From Melanocharis versteri (Eukaryota > Chordata > Aves > Passeriformes > Melanocharitidae), in NCBI GenBank assembly GCA_013397845.1, contig VZTG01004479.1:3215826-3279825 (forward strand): a stretch of DNA of 64,000 nucleotides, in the 5' to 3' direction. Below are positions 40,901 to 51,430 of this stretch, piece after piece. Below the pieces are notes generated by a model, which saw nothing but the letters and a program-made list of their open reading frames with translations, was not told the DNA's origin and did not search any database. The position numbers and the translations under genes are program-made. Numbering within the stretch: the stretch's first letter is position 1; every line of letters begins with the position of its first letter.

Positions 40901-43900
40901 AACCAAGCTTAAGTTTTAGTCTATTTCAGAGAGCATCATGACATTTAAAAACATTTTTGTTCAGCCAAATTATATATGTTAGTCACAACAAATACTTCAC
41001 GAGTTAGTGCCTGCAAAGCTTGAGCAAGTGACTGCAATTTGATTTTAAAAGGACTTATTTACCTGCTTCTTGTTACTCAGTAAGGAGTTCTTAATGACTG
41101 TTTAGTCTCTACTCACATGAGTAGTTCTCCACAACTGCTGAGAAAATACCAATTACTCACATGAGAATGCGTAGACCTACATACAAATGTGTGAGGTTAA
41201 GATTCCAGTTGTCCCTATGGGAAATTTCTTCCCATTGTATAATGGCATATCCATCAAGAAAGTTAAGTTGAAATAAATTTCCAGTGTGAATTTAAAGTAC
41301 CTTGGTAATAAAAATATATTAAACTTCAATGCACACAGGCATGCATTATTGTAAAAATGCATCTTGGTTTCTTCAATTGATCTTCTTCCTCCTCTCTAAG
41401 ATTTATACTACATAATGCTTTCTCTCTGTACTGGAAACTCTGTGTTTCGGAAAACATCTGGAAAATGTGTTGATAATGCCATGCTTTATCAAAGAGAATA
41501 CTTTAAATCTTACCAGATGGAAACTCTTTAGTTTTAAAGCTGCATGCTGTACACGCGCCAGGGTGTTACTCTGTCATTGCAAGGATCCTCAGTGAGTGCC
41601 TAACCACCAGGGCTTCTCTTGCAACAGAAGAAAAAGTCCCATTACAAGTAAGATTTTTTTTTACAGTTGAGCTGAATTATACTCAGCCCATTTTTTAGAT
41701 TTAAAAAAATATATATAATGTCATTGATACTTGATAAATGCATAAGTTCTAAGGGCCTTTTAGACCTACACATTTACACAGCAGAGCCACTTTAAAAACT
41801 AATTATATATTCATTTTAATGCTCCTACCAGATGGTCCATTCCTGTTTTCTTTTGCCTTTTTATATTCCCAGTCCATTTTTTCTTTAGTATTAAAAGGAG
41901 ATTGTGTAATATGGTGTCTGGTGAATGCAGGACCTTCTCTATTCCCAAATAAATATTCAAAAATATTTTGCATACATCTTGTGAACAAGGCTTGTGCAAC
42001 CATAATGTGATGACTTATAAACATTCATCATTCCTATACAGAAGTATAATCTAGTCAACTGCATGGTATAGCAAATCATCCTGACAAGTTTATATTAATG
42101 CACATTTGAATGAGAATAAGAAAGAAATAGTCAAATTTATGTTAAAGACTTCTAAAGGCTTAACAGCATCTTACTAAGTATATATGTCAGCTTAATCTAA
42201 TCCTCCTACTTCTAATACGTTCTGTGGTCTCAGCACGGGGCCCATAATGCTCTCGCATGTTATGAGGGATTGCCTCTGAGAAGTTCACCATCAGGACGAC
42301 ACTTTGTTCAATAAAACTTCACATCTGGTCTTAGGATGACAGAAAGCTATCTGTCTCCAATTTGCATTACAAACCTTTAGCTTCTCTTGAAATCCATAAC
42401 ACCGGCTGTAATAATTTCCAATAACCTGTTACAATATGCCGAGTAGATAAATTCCTGGTTCTCGTCTTACTGTGTCAGGTAACAACACGTTTCTAATATT
42501 TATTTGGAAAATTTTAAATAAATGACAACTTCTTTGGACAAAAAATCCCTGTATCATCTAATCAGAGGCTCATTTGAGAAGGCCTGTGTCAGTCTTTGCT
42601 CCTTTCACTCCAATGATTTTAAGTTCTAATCAGAAAAAACATAACTTTATTTCTTTTATGTGCTTTTCTTAGAGGAAACAATACATTTAAATTCAAGATC
42701 TTACAAGAGTTATTGAAGACTATTTACTAATCTTATGACGTGATGCAAGTCCTCCTGAAATCCACTAACCTGGAACAGCTATCTCCTCAACCTTTTTTTT
42801 TTATTTCTGAGCATCATAATTTCTACCTTTTTCTATATTTCAGATACATGTTTTATGTGTTTCACATTAAAAATATTTGAAGAAAAGCATCTATTATTCC
42901 CTGCTACATTATTAATATTATTTTTCTTCAGCAGAAAATGTATATGCTGGCAGTTGAAGACCCAAAAGGACAGACCTACTTGTGGGATTAACAATGTCTA
43001 ACACAAGTCAGAGATCAAACGTGTCACTAATGGATCATCATACAGATGGTAAGCAACCTCTACTACCTGAGCTGAATTAATAAATGGCAATTGAAAAACT
43101 GGTCTCTCAATATAATTTGCTTTCTGGCAGCCGCATCAAGGAAACAAAATTTTTTAAAAGTCTGCATATTAGGCCTGCAGATTTACAAATGAAGAACAGT
43201 ACATTTCTGCTTTATCCCAGATCCCCGTAAAATGAAATTCTGTGTTTGAAAGGCAGTAGCATAAGTAAATTCTGTTACCCACCTAGACCTAGAAAGTAAC
43301 CTATGGAGGTAGTAGAAATCACCACTGAGACATGCAAATACTCAAAACATCTTAGGACAAGTCTACGGAGAAAGATATGAGTAAGTTTTGGCTGACAAGG
43401 CACAGCCACTGCTACTGTGGAAGCCAGTACTGCTCCCTTTTGGGATCTGCCCCATTCAGATACATGCATTCTAGAAGCAGGACAGGCTCAAGAGGAAAAC
43501 AGGAATAAACTGGAAGGACCTGTTGAAGGAACAGGAATAAACTGAGGCAGCTATATGAGAAACTGGAAGGAGCTGTTGCTATCAGAACATCACAATCTTT
43601 AATACCTTGATCTGGTTTTACAGGAAGGTTAAAATATCTTGGGATTCAAAAGAAAGACCTGATAGTATTTCTGGTATATTAAAACTGTGAAGCACACTGA
43701 AGGACACATACAGTTGCAGTAGTTCTGCCTGTCAAAATGAAAGACTGCCAATAATAATAGAGAAGATAAAACATAGACTACGTCATCTTGCTTATGGACA
43801 CGGTTAATGGGATACTGAAATTAATGGGAACAGATTGGACACCTCACACAACACTTTTTAAACTGAGAGTTAATATCTAAGTGAGTATATTTAAAATTAT

Positions 43901-45535
43901 GAGAAGTAGAATTATACTGCTAGTGCAAAAGACAGCCAAGGACATAATTCAGTAATATGCTGCATTGTTTTGAAAGCTGATCATGCTTCACTGGAGACCG
44001 CATGTCTTTCAAAGCTCCAAGAACACATATTAGCAGTACACTTGAGTATGTCCCTGTGTCTTAACAATATATTAATAATTAGACTTCTGATTTTGAACCA
44101 GAAAAATGTGTGTGTATATAAATAGTCTTCTCTCAGATAAAAACTATCAGCAAGACACACTTCAGCAACAATCACTTTAATTTGAGAAATTATTTTTGAA
44201 TATATATCATACTTATTCTTCCATTGCATGAACTTTCTAGAAATTTTTCCTAAGAAGAAAAAATTTATTTTTAAATTCTTCATCAGTGAATTAGTGCTCC
44301 TTGTAAATTTAATGTATTCTATATATTCTACAGATTTGCAAGAATGTATTTCTTACCAGTGGGGATAATGATAAAATTGGTATAATGACAGAAATTATTA
44401 TGACAGTGCAGAGATCTGAACACAACAAGAATGAATATACGACAATCACACAAATCTTTCTATGTCTATGCTACTGGTAATATAACATGAATGGAACTGA
44501 ATCCAATTTTTTATGCATGCAATTTATACATTATATTAAGCAATATATTTTATAAAGCAAATGAAATTTGTTTGGAAATAATTATTCTATGGCCTGAGAA
44601 ATATCAGAAAGAAAGCAGGCGAAACAGTAATGTTAATCCCATGCCAGAAACATGTTTTATCAGGTTTCCTTTTAGCTCTTAAACAAGATGTAGTAAAAAC
44701 AACAACATTCTGTCAGACTATATGTTCATTCCTTGCTTCCTGGATTAAATATGCTTATTCTATGCCACATTTTTATAGCTTTCAATTCCTGTGCTTTAAA
44801 TCTATTAAACAATGTCAAGTTGAATTTTCTTCAAAAACTGCTGCAGGTTAAGAAAAAAATAGGACAGTAGAATATTTGAGGGCTAACATTTATGTCAGCT
44901 AATTAATATGGATCAGTTGTGGTCTGCAAGGATTTTTAAAGTGCATGCATGTTTGAGATAAATATAGACTAAGGATCTGATTTTGTTCCTTCTCAAATTG
45001 ATAACAAAGCTCTTACTGATTTCAATACAAGTATGGTCTACCAGTTTTGCAGGTCTGACAGATATAATAAGCTTTTGTGCTCTTGCATAATGTTAGTTGT
45101 CCCAAATCGAGCATAGCCCAAAATGCAGATCTACAACATAAGAAATAAATTATAATTGTAACATTACATTTATTGCTCTGTATTCTCTTTAGTTGCTAAA
45201 GGAATGAGATTTTGAAAAAATAAACATTGGGAGAAAACCCAACAAATTTGTTTGGATAGCAAGTTCTATTTAAATAAATTAGTTAGAAATCAGCCCATGT
45301 TCAAAACCAGACACACTCTAATCCAGAGGATACAACATTTCCTTATTTTAAAACATTAGTATTTAATTATTTATTCTCAAAAGAGTTCTTGCTAGCAGAC
45401 AGAAATCGGTTACTCGAACATGGTTCTAGACCATGACAAAAAGAGGCTACCAAATGCACAACTGTTCAAACACTTTTAAGCAAAAGATTCATTTTCCCTA
45501 TATTGAATCCTAAGGTGGCCAGACTTCTCTTGCAT
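37966..45535. other. Non-coding stretch, probably 3' DPH6 intron or flank
   Basis: AT-rich, with the AAG repeat at 39378. An imperfect direct repeat is present at 43500-43580 (two segments with GGAATAAACTG and GAAACTGGAAGGA-type wording). The 90-codon frame at 39873-40145 starts at GTG and has no recognisable domain. Confidence 0.65.
39378..39404. repeat. (AAG)n with A-rich tail
   Basis: Six AAG units followed by an A run; a simple repeat. It explains the phenylalanine run in a minus-strand frame here. Confidence 0.88.
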
Positions 45536-45690
45536 GCAATCACAGAATAAGTCATATTACAGCAAGATCATATAATCCAACCTTCTACTCAAAATCAGAT
45601 GTGAGGTTAGAACAACAGTAATCCAGGAATTTATTCTGTTTGGACTTCAGAAAGTCCAAGAACAGAGCTTTTCAATATGAGAAACATGCC
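45536..45690 (-). mobile_element. Possible short CR1 3' fragment
   Basis: The plus strand begins AATCACAGAATAAGTCATAT and continues with a degenerate form of the CR1 3' block (a 'tcatataatccaacc' segment). It stands directly before the larger CR1 at 45736 and may be a separate, older insertion or a displaced end of it. The match is weak. Confidence 0.45.
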
Positions 45691-45735
45691 TGGTAACCAG
45701 AAAAACAACAAATGTATCTTAATTGTAGAAGTGTA

Positions 45736-46370
45736 GAATTATTTTCTTTGGAAAAAGCTTCCAAGATCACTGAGTCCAGCTGTAAATCTAACACTGACAG
45801 GTCTACCACTAAACCATGTCCCTTAGCATCAAGTCTACTACACATCTTTTAATCACTACACCCCTTTACCTCCAGGGGTTGTGACTCCACCACTTCCCTG
45901 GGCAGCCTGTCCCAATGCCTGATAACCCTTTTGGTGAAGAAATTATTCCTGATAGTCAAACTCAGCCTCCCTTGGTGCAACTTGAGGCCATTTTCCTCTT
46001 GTTCTGTCACTTGTTACTTGGGAGAAGAGTCCAGCCCCCACCTGGCTACAACTCCCTTTCAGGCAGTTGTAGAGATTGGTAGGGTCTCCTCTGAGTCTCT
46101 TTTTCTCCAGGCTTAAAAACCTGCAGTTCCCCCAGCCTGTCCTCATATAACTTACTCTCCAGACCCTTTACCAGCTCTGTTATCCTTCTCTGGACATGCT
46201 CCAGCACTTCAATGTCTTTTATGCAGTGAGGGTCCCAAAACAGTATTTGAGGTGTGACCCCATCAGTGCTAAGTACAGGGGCACAATCACTGTCCTGGTC
46301 CTGTTGGTCACACTATTGCTGATACAGGTCAGGATGCCATTGGCCTTCTTGGCCACCTATACTTGAAACA
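45736..46370 (-). mobile_element. CR1 LINE fragment (3' part)
   Basis: Antisense to the plus strand. The 3' untranslated part starts near 45736 and the retrotransposon coding end runs towards 46370. The plus strand shows the CR1 hallmarks in reverse: a block about a lost-contact CACCACTTCCCTGGGCAGCC, then the 'cctgataacccttttggtgaag' type segment, then phrases for the end of the reverse-transcriptase ORF. It lies in the intron just 3' of the 406-nt DPH6 exon and in the same orientation as the gene. The ORFs across it are decayed CR1, not host genes. Confidence 0.88.
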
Positions 46371-46474
46371 CTCACCTAAAATGTTTTTTTTTCCAATGAA
46401 ATCTGATGGAGAAATAAACAAGAATTACCTTATACTTAGTATTACACCTGTTTCCTGTCATCGTTAAGTCTTAC

Positions 46475-46880
46475 CTTTTTGTAGTGTTTCAGCATCAAAG
46501 ACACGCTCCTTGAAGAAAGCTCTTAAGGACAAAGGACTTGCACTGCAGTCTTCTGAAAGTTTGTCAACAGCTTGTTTAAACATAGCAACTAAGTCATGAA
46601 GAGGTCCATCTAAATCAAGGTGAGAAGTGGATGGTGAAATCAAGCTCAGGCGTACCGAGATTGATGCGCAAGATGCAGAACTAGACTCCACAGATTCACA
46701 CTCAATTTGGAAGCCCTCTGACAACATCTTCATTGCAAAATGTTTTCTTTGGAGTGGATCATCAACTGCTGCAACAACATGCCATTCAATGGCAGCATCT
46801 CTGGGTAGGTGAGATATTACAACCACAGCAAGCAACCCACATACCGCAGTTTCATCATGATACATCTCTGATTCTTCAAC
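46475..46880 (-). CDS. DPH6: DPH6 (diphthine-ammonia ligase), internal exon of the C-terminal extension
   Basis: Internal coding exon of 406 nt. On the minus strand it follows a pyrimidine-rich acceptor ending TTTTAG and ends AAAAAG before the donor GTAAGA. It is open throughout in one frame, beginning VEESEMYHDETAV in phase 0 and leaving one base (phase 1) after LQK, so about 135 residues. Key segments are AIEWHVVAAVDDPLQRKHFA near residues 30-50 and SPLSLRAFFKERVFDAETLQ at the end. By memory these resemble the region after the Rid/YjgF-like domains in long eukaryotic DPH6 proteins. DPH6 amidates diphthine to diphthamide on elongation factor 2, using ATP and ammonium, in the cytosol; the catalytic ATP-binding domain would be encoded by earlier exons not seen here. 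The annotated human protein is short and lacks this extension. Coding status is very likely; the gene name rests on recall. Confidence 0.75.
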
Positions 46881-47682
46881 CTAAAAGATAAACAAAATAT
46901 TGTCCATATTACAGAGTTGTAGACATTAATGTTGCTCATATTCAGTTAAAATATTAAAAAAGTATTTGCTGTACAGTTATTCCATGGAAACTGCTTTTTC
47001 CCTCAACTTTCCTTATTGAAAAGTCATCTTGAGGAATTATGAATTTATCTGACAGTATCTCCTCATTTTTCCAATCTCAAACCACTACTATGACTGGACA
47101 TTAAAAAAAAGCTGATCATAATTTATTTTGCACTCATTCTGCAATCAAAAGAATTCTTTTTGCATATGGTAACTTTTGTTCATACCAATTGTTTTTGAAG
47201 AATAAAAAAATGGTAGGAACTACCAAAACTATAGAAATGAGTCAGTAAAGTACATAAGTTTTATTTTAAAAGTTGGAGTACTAAAGATTCAGTTCAGATA
47301 CAGCAAAAATATAGTTCAGATAGTTCTGAACAGCAGAATTATCCTGACCAAACCCTCTTAGAAGACAGAATGTGTTTTTTTAATAGCAGAGCTCATTGAG
47401 AACGCATATTTAATTTGTTTTCACATCAACCAGCATGTCTAATTAGCTAACTTGGTCAGCTAAATCTGAGTAACTGAGTTCCTTTTCTTCTGATGGTTTT
47501 AAATAGCTTTCAAGTACCTGAGCAGTTGAAATGCTTATTTTCACCAGTGGATTACTTTTTTCCTTACTTTCCCCTCAATTTTTATGAAGAGATGTAATAT
47601 TAAGAATTTTTAATATTAGTGACTTACACCATCTTTTTTCTGTACACAGACAATAACTTTTTTAATATACCAATTTACTTAC
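46881..47682 (-). other. DPH6: DPH6 intron (802 bp)
   Basis: Intron bounded by GTAAGT at its 5' end (minus strand) and TTTATCTTTTAG at its 3' end. AT-rich, with no recognisable repeat. Confidence 0.65.
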
Positions 47683-47722
47683 ACTCCAGTATATACTGCT
47701 AATATTGTCCATTGCCTGACCT
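47683..47722 (-). CDS. DPH6: DPH6 40-nt micro-exon upstream of the 406-nt exon
   Basis: A 40-nt exon on the minus strand, 802 bp upstream of the 406-nt exon. Its acceptor has a strong pyrimidine tract (TTATTTTTCCTTTCAG) and its donor is the full consensus GTAAGT. One base finishes a split codon, then 13 codons read GQAMDNISSIYWS and end exactly in phase 0, matching the phase-0 start of the next exon (VEESEMYHDE). The other two frames: frame 0 has a stop (TAG) inside. The joined peptide reads smoothly across the splice. The preceding exon must end with two bases of a codon; I searched to 64000 and did not find one I trust. The alternative is a chance pair of good splice sites, which the phase match makes unlikely. 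Confidence 0.68.
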
Positions 47723-48968
47723 CTGAAAGGAAAAATAATAACAAGGCAAACCTGTCATTTTGCCTGAAGTCGATAAGGCCATATAACTCGCAGTACCTTC
47801 AATTCACAAGCTCAATTTTCAACCACTTGCTCTCAACTTTGAGAGGAAGAAATAATGACACGTTCCAGGCACTTTATTTCAAAATTCACTCACAAAGTTA
47901 TTGACAAGAATTTTGCACAGAATATCTTTGATGCTTGACCCTTGTGAGCTGTTTACATGAAAAATGCACTTACTTCTATATTAACGATAGTGGACTGTAA
48001 TTCTATCCCAAACATGTAGCAATTGCTTTAGCATTTCTGGTTTTGATGTGGTAACAGAAATAGGGACAATTTGTCTCAAATTGCAATCACTTCAGTCATA
48101 ATAAAATCTCACGGAGTACTGTTTGCTTTCAGTACTTTCATTAGGCTGGCTGGGGCTGTTATTAAGGTAGCTACACATAAATGTTATATTAGCACTTAAC
48201 AGAAGCACAGTATTCTCCTCTAGGAGATGAATTCTAACCTTGTCAATATAATTCTGCTCTGAGTGCTGTAAAACAGTTTGAAAAGATGAAATACTGGAGC
48301 TTTGCACTGAGAAAAAAAAAAAAGTCATGCTCATTCAGGCTTAAAGGCCACTTTGCTGGCCCAAGGTGCTGAGGTACTGGTTAGAAAAAAACAGTCTAAA
48401 GAAGCTCTCTCAGGTCACATCAAGCACTAAGACAAACTTTTCTACTTCCCTGTACTTGTCTTAGGTTGTTAAATCAATTACTCGCTATTTCTGCTTGCCT
48501 TCAGCTGCCATTTAGAATATGAAGAACTACATGAAAATTAAGGCCAGGAGAAAGTACATTTCCAAATTTAACAAATGAGAGTCATTCTGTGTGAAAGACT
48601 ATTCATGGTGCACCTGTATGGTACCACAACACTCACAACCTTTAACTTCAGAGTTTGCACAAAGCACAAGTGATAGAGCTACTGGGGACTAATAATCTTT
48701 CATCAGTGGCTACAGAATTTTACAGAAATACTTCTAACAGTAACCTCTTCTGACTTATTTTCAAGAAATCACTGACATTTGTGTTATACTTGGATGCTGC
48801 ATTTATGAGTTACCTTTCAGAAATTTACAATTTTCTTAAAGAGCTGACTATCTTTATGATAGCCTGTCTAGTAAATGAGGATGAATATATAAGGTCTGCT
48901 AAAAAATTATACTCATATGATGGTAAAACAATATAAGTAAGTATTAAGTGAAAATGAAGAGGAATTCT
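47723..48968. other. Non-coding stretch upstream of the DPH6 micro-exon
   Basis: Searched on the minus strand for the preceding DPH6 exon, which must end in phase 2. None found that satisfies phase and splice sites. Confidence 0.6.
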
Positions 48969-48974
48969 TTTATT
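48969..48974 (-). terminator. AATAAA polyadenylation-signal motif
   Basis: Reads AATAAA on the minus strand, 37 nt beyond the stop codon of the open frame ending at 49011. The hexamer is common in AT-rich DNA, so it counts only in combination with the decayed frame. Confidence 0.3.
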
Positions 48975-49980
48975 GGCTAAATTGTTTTTACAATTGATTC
49001 TGCACTCCAATCAATGAGATTCATAACTTCTGGCAGATGGCTGTGGTACTATGAATAAAAACATGTTTTTAGAGTTCTTGCCCAAGGATACTGTTGTAGA
49101 CTGTTCTACAAAGGAGCATTGATTTTGGTCTAGTCTTTCTTCTACATCTTCAGGGTCTTGATCAGAAAAAAATGAAGTAGAAGAGCATATAGCTTGGGTT
49201 ATAATTTTTGAAAAAGAACTCTCAAATAATTCTTGGGAAGCTCTAAAATTCTTGTTGAGAGACAAGAAATCTGTTGGGGCAAACTGTTGAAAGCAGTGAT
49301 TCCTTAAAAGTATGCATTACCTGAATTTTACAAATCCTTATAAATGTCATTAATCTGTAGATGTAGTTGTCATCTAAAACATTTGCCCTTTAACCCTCAT
49401 TTTCTAGCTATCAGTTTCCAAATGATTTTCATTCCATGGGAAAAGCGTGTTGAAGTTTCCTATTTCCACTTGTTAGCCTTTCCATTGGATTTAACCCTTT
49501 CTAGGAACAAATACTACAGGGTAGCTCTGCGCTAAGAGAAGTTTGAATGTCACAGGAGAAAATAAGGAGATCTAAAGGTTCAGTGGCTGACTGCTGAGAT
49601 TATATGGAGAAAGATGTTACCTATGGGCTATACTTTTACATGATCTGATTTAAAGAGGGCTGGAGAAGGACACCAGGTAACATCTGTTCCGCACGCAGGA
49701 GACATCCTCTGAAAATAAATGGTTCTACAATAATGACTTTTTTCGGGAATGGATGTAAACTGGATCATCTCAGAGACCACACTATGATAGAATTACAATT
49801 CTGTCGTGCTAGGAAATGGTAGATCCCAAAACTTTGGACAAAGATTTGATAAGACAAGTGATATAGCTCTAACTGAATCTCACATTAGACTATCCTCAAA
49901 ACACGTTTCATAATATCTTCCCTTTGCCAATAGGATCATCTGCTACTTAATTTATCAAAGATGCAAAACACTGAGATCCA
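48969..49980 (-). pseudogene. Decayed coding-like block, possible processed pseudogene
   Basis: On the minus strand several short, frameshifted but coding-looking stretches follow one another. From high to low coordinates: one with SNLCPKFWDLPF (about 49820-49860), one with SPACGTDVTWCPSPALFKSD (about 49640-49700), one with DIQTSLSAELPCSICS then a stop (about 49500-49550), one with VLDDNYIYRLMTFIRI (49330-49380), and finally a frame open to 49011 with SQELFESSFSKIITQAICSS and SDQDPEDVEERLDQNQ. It ends in a stop, with AATAAA at 48969-48974, 37 nt after it. No intron is evident. The serine-rich, acidic composition and some short motifs (WDLPF, SQELF) faintly recall DDIAS, but this is by eye and weak. 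It could also be an unrecognised repeat. Confidence 0.35.
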
Positions 49981-50554
49981 GAAAGTTTGAAAATGGAAGA
50001 CAAAAGGCAGATTATTCTAAATACATTCTAAATTGTATCCATATTGTACCATATATGCATTGTATCTATATCATTCCATATCTACAGAAGGACTACAATC
50101 ATTTTTTAACACATGGCTCTACAAAAATCCCCAAAAAAACTCCTCAAAGGACTCTTCCCACCTTGAAGAAAATACTGATATTCTTCTGGCAATACAATGC
50201 ATGTTTCAATAACTCACAGGAGAAACCAAGGTACAGAGTAAATTTTACGGTGACTGAGAAAGTGACTCTTCTTTACTTCTACTGTAAACACTGAGAGAAC
50301 TGCCATGCTAAGCTAAGAGACATCTTGGAAAATCTTCATGGACTGGTTAATAAAGAATCACAGCAGTTGTCAGCAGTTAAGAAAACAAGTAAAGCAAAGA
50401 AAACAAAGTGGGTAACATGCCACTGTAAAAATTCACAATTCACCAACATCTTGAATAAGATAAACAACTCTGGATGTCTTAACTGAAAAAGGGCATACTA
50501 GATCCAAAATATACTCAGAGGAAGACAAGTATGATCAAAAGCTCTGGAGGGTCT

Positions 50555-50840
50555 GATTGGAAATGTTCTGCAGCCTTCTTCATGAGAAGATGGAGGCTTA
50601 CAAAGTCATACATGACATGAGAAGAGTGGATAGGGATAAGAACTGATTTCGCACACTCGTCTTTCTGTACAAAGAGCTATGGACCATCAAATGACATTAG
50701 TAAGAGCATGGTTTCAAAAAGAACAATGGTGGGTGACACCTACAGCTCATTGATGGAGAATGCTTGGGTACAAGAACTTTACAGGGATTCAAGGGGAGCC
50801 TGAACAAGTTCTTAGAACACAGATTCAGCAGGCATTATAA
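50555..50840 (+). mobile_element. Old CR1/L3-like LINE tail
   Basis: On the plus strand a degenerate series of blocks follows the order of the 3' ORF end of older CR1/L3-type LINEs of reptiles and birds: a segment for a tyrosine- and lysine-rich 'gaggcttacaaagtcataca' piece, then 'accatcaaatgacattagta', then 'tcaaggggagcctgaacaag'. No frame remains open. The call is by memory of the consensus order and the exact family is not assigned. Confidence 0.5.
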
Positions 50841-51239
50841 AAGAGACATATTAAAATCCCTAGATTATTTTTAATTTATATGAGTTAATAATTTATATAA
50901 AGATTATGATTTATATCACAATTAAAATTTATTTGATCAATTTAAATATTAATTAAAACAGTTTGAGGTTAAGAGAATATTAGAGCAGATATATGCTTTT
51001 ACTGGTTTTACTATTCACTTCTGCTTAGGGCTACTGTTTGGAGTCAAAATATCAAGCAAGGTCAACACCATTATGGTTATTGTTATGTTCTTAAATAATC
51101 ATTTATGCTGATACTAGTGGTGTGTTTGGTAAAGAAGTGTGATCTCTTGACTGGGCTCACAGATTTTTCACAATTAGTCCCTTTCAACATTTCCATAATT
51201 CTAAAGGAATTTGATGTTCATCTGTGATATTCCAGACTG

Positions 51240-51430
51240 ATTTTAGAGATGAACTGTAAACACCGAGTCAAGTAGATGAATGTAGACAACAGCTTTGAGA
51301 GCCTAAGCTTCTTCAGCAGAGGTATCGGCATCAGAATATTGGGCTGGAAGAAGTGGGAGTTCAATGTGGTTACTCCTGAGGAAGAAAAAGGTTCCTCTTC
51401 TCCTTTTTCTGAAAGGAGAATCATATACAG
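51240..51430 (-). repeat. Possible ancient interspersed-repeat tail
   Basis: Read on the minus strand, the core TGCTGAAGAAGCTTAGGCTC followed by a 'tcaaagctgttgtct' block and a 'tacttgactcggtgtttac' block resembles the 3' tail shared by old amniote repeats that end in a 'gaagaag-cttaggc-tcgaaagc' stem. The plus-strand segment 51379-51395 also gives a good minus-strand splice acceptor, probably by chance. Family not assigned. Confidence 0.35.

Noticed and set aside
48239..48306. Minus-strand exon-like segment with a poly-T acceptor and SSSISSFQTVLQHSEQNYID
   Set aside because: The donor (GTTAGA) is weak and its phase does not fit the DPH6 micro-exon; no family resemblance.
50055..50294. Plus-strand 79-codon frame with KPRYRVNFTVTEKVTLLYFY, resembling an OB-fold strand
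   Set aside because: Only one short segment matches the general pattern; no conserved cysteines or partner exon; opposite strand to the decayed block nearby.
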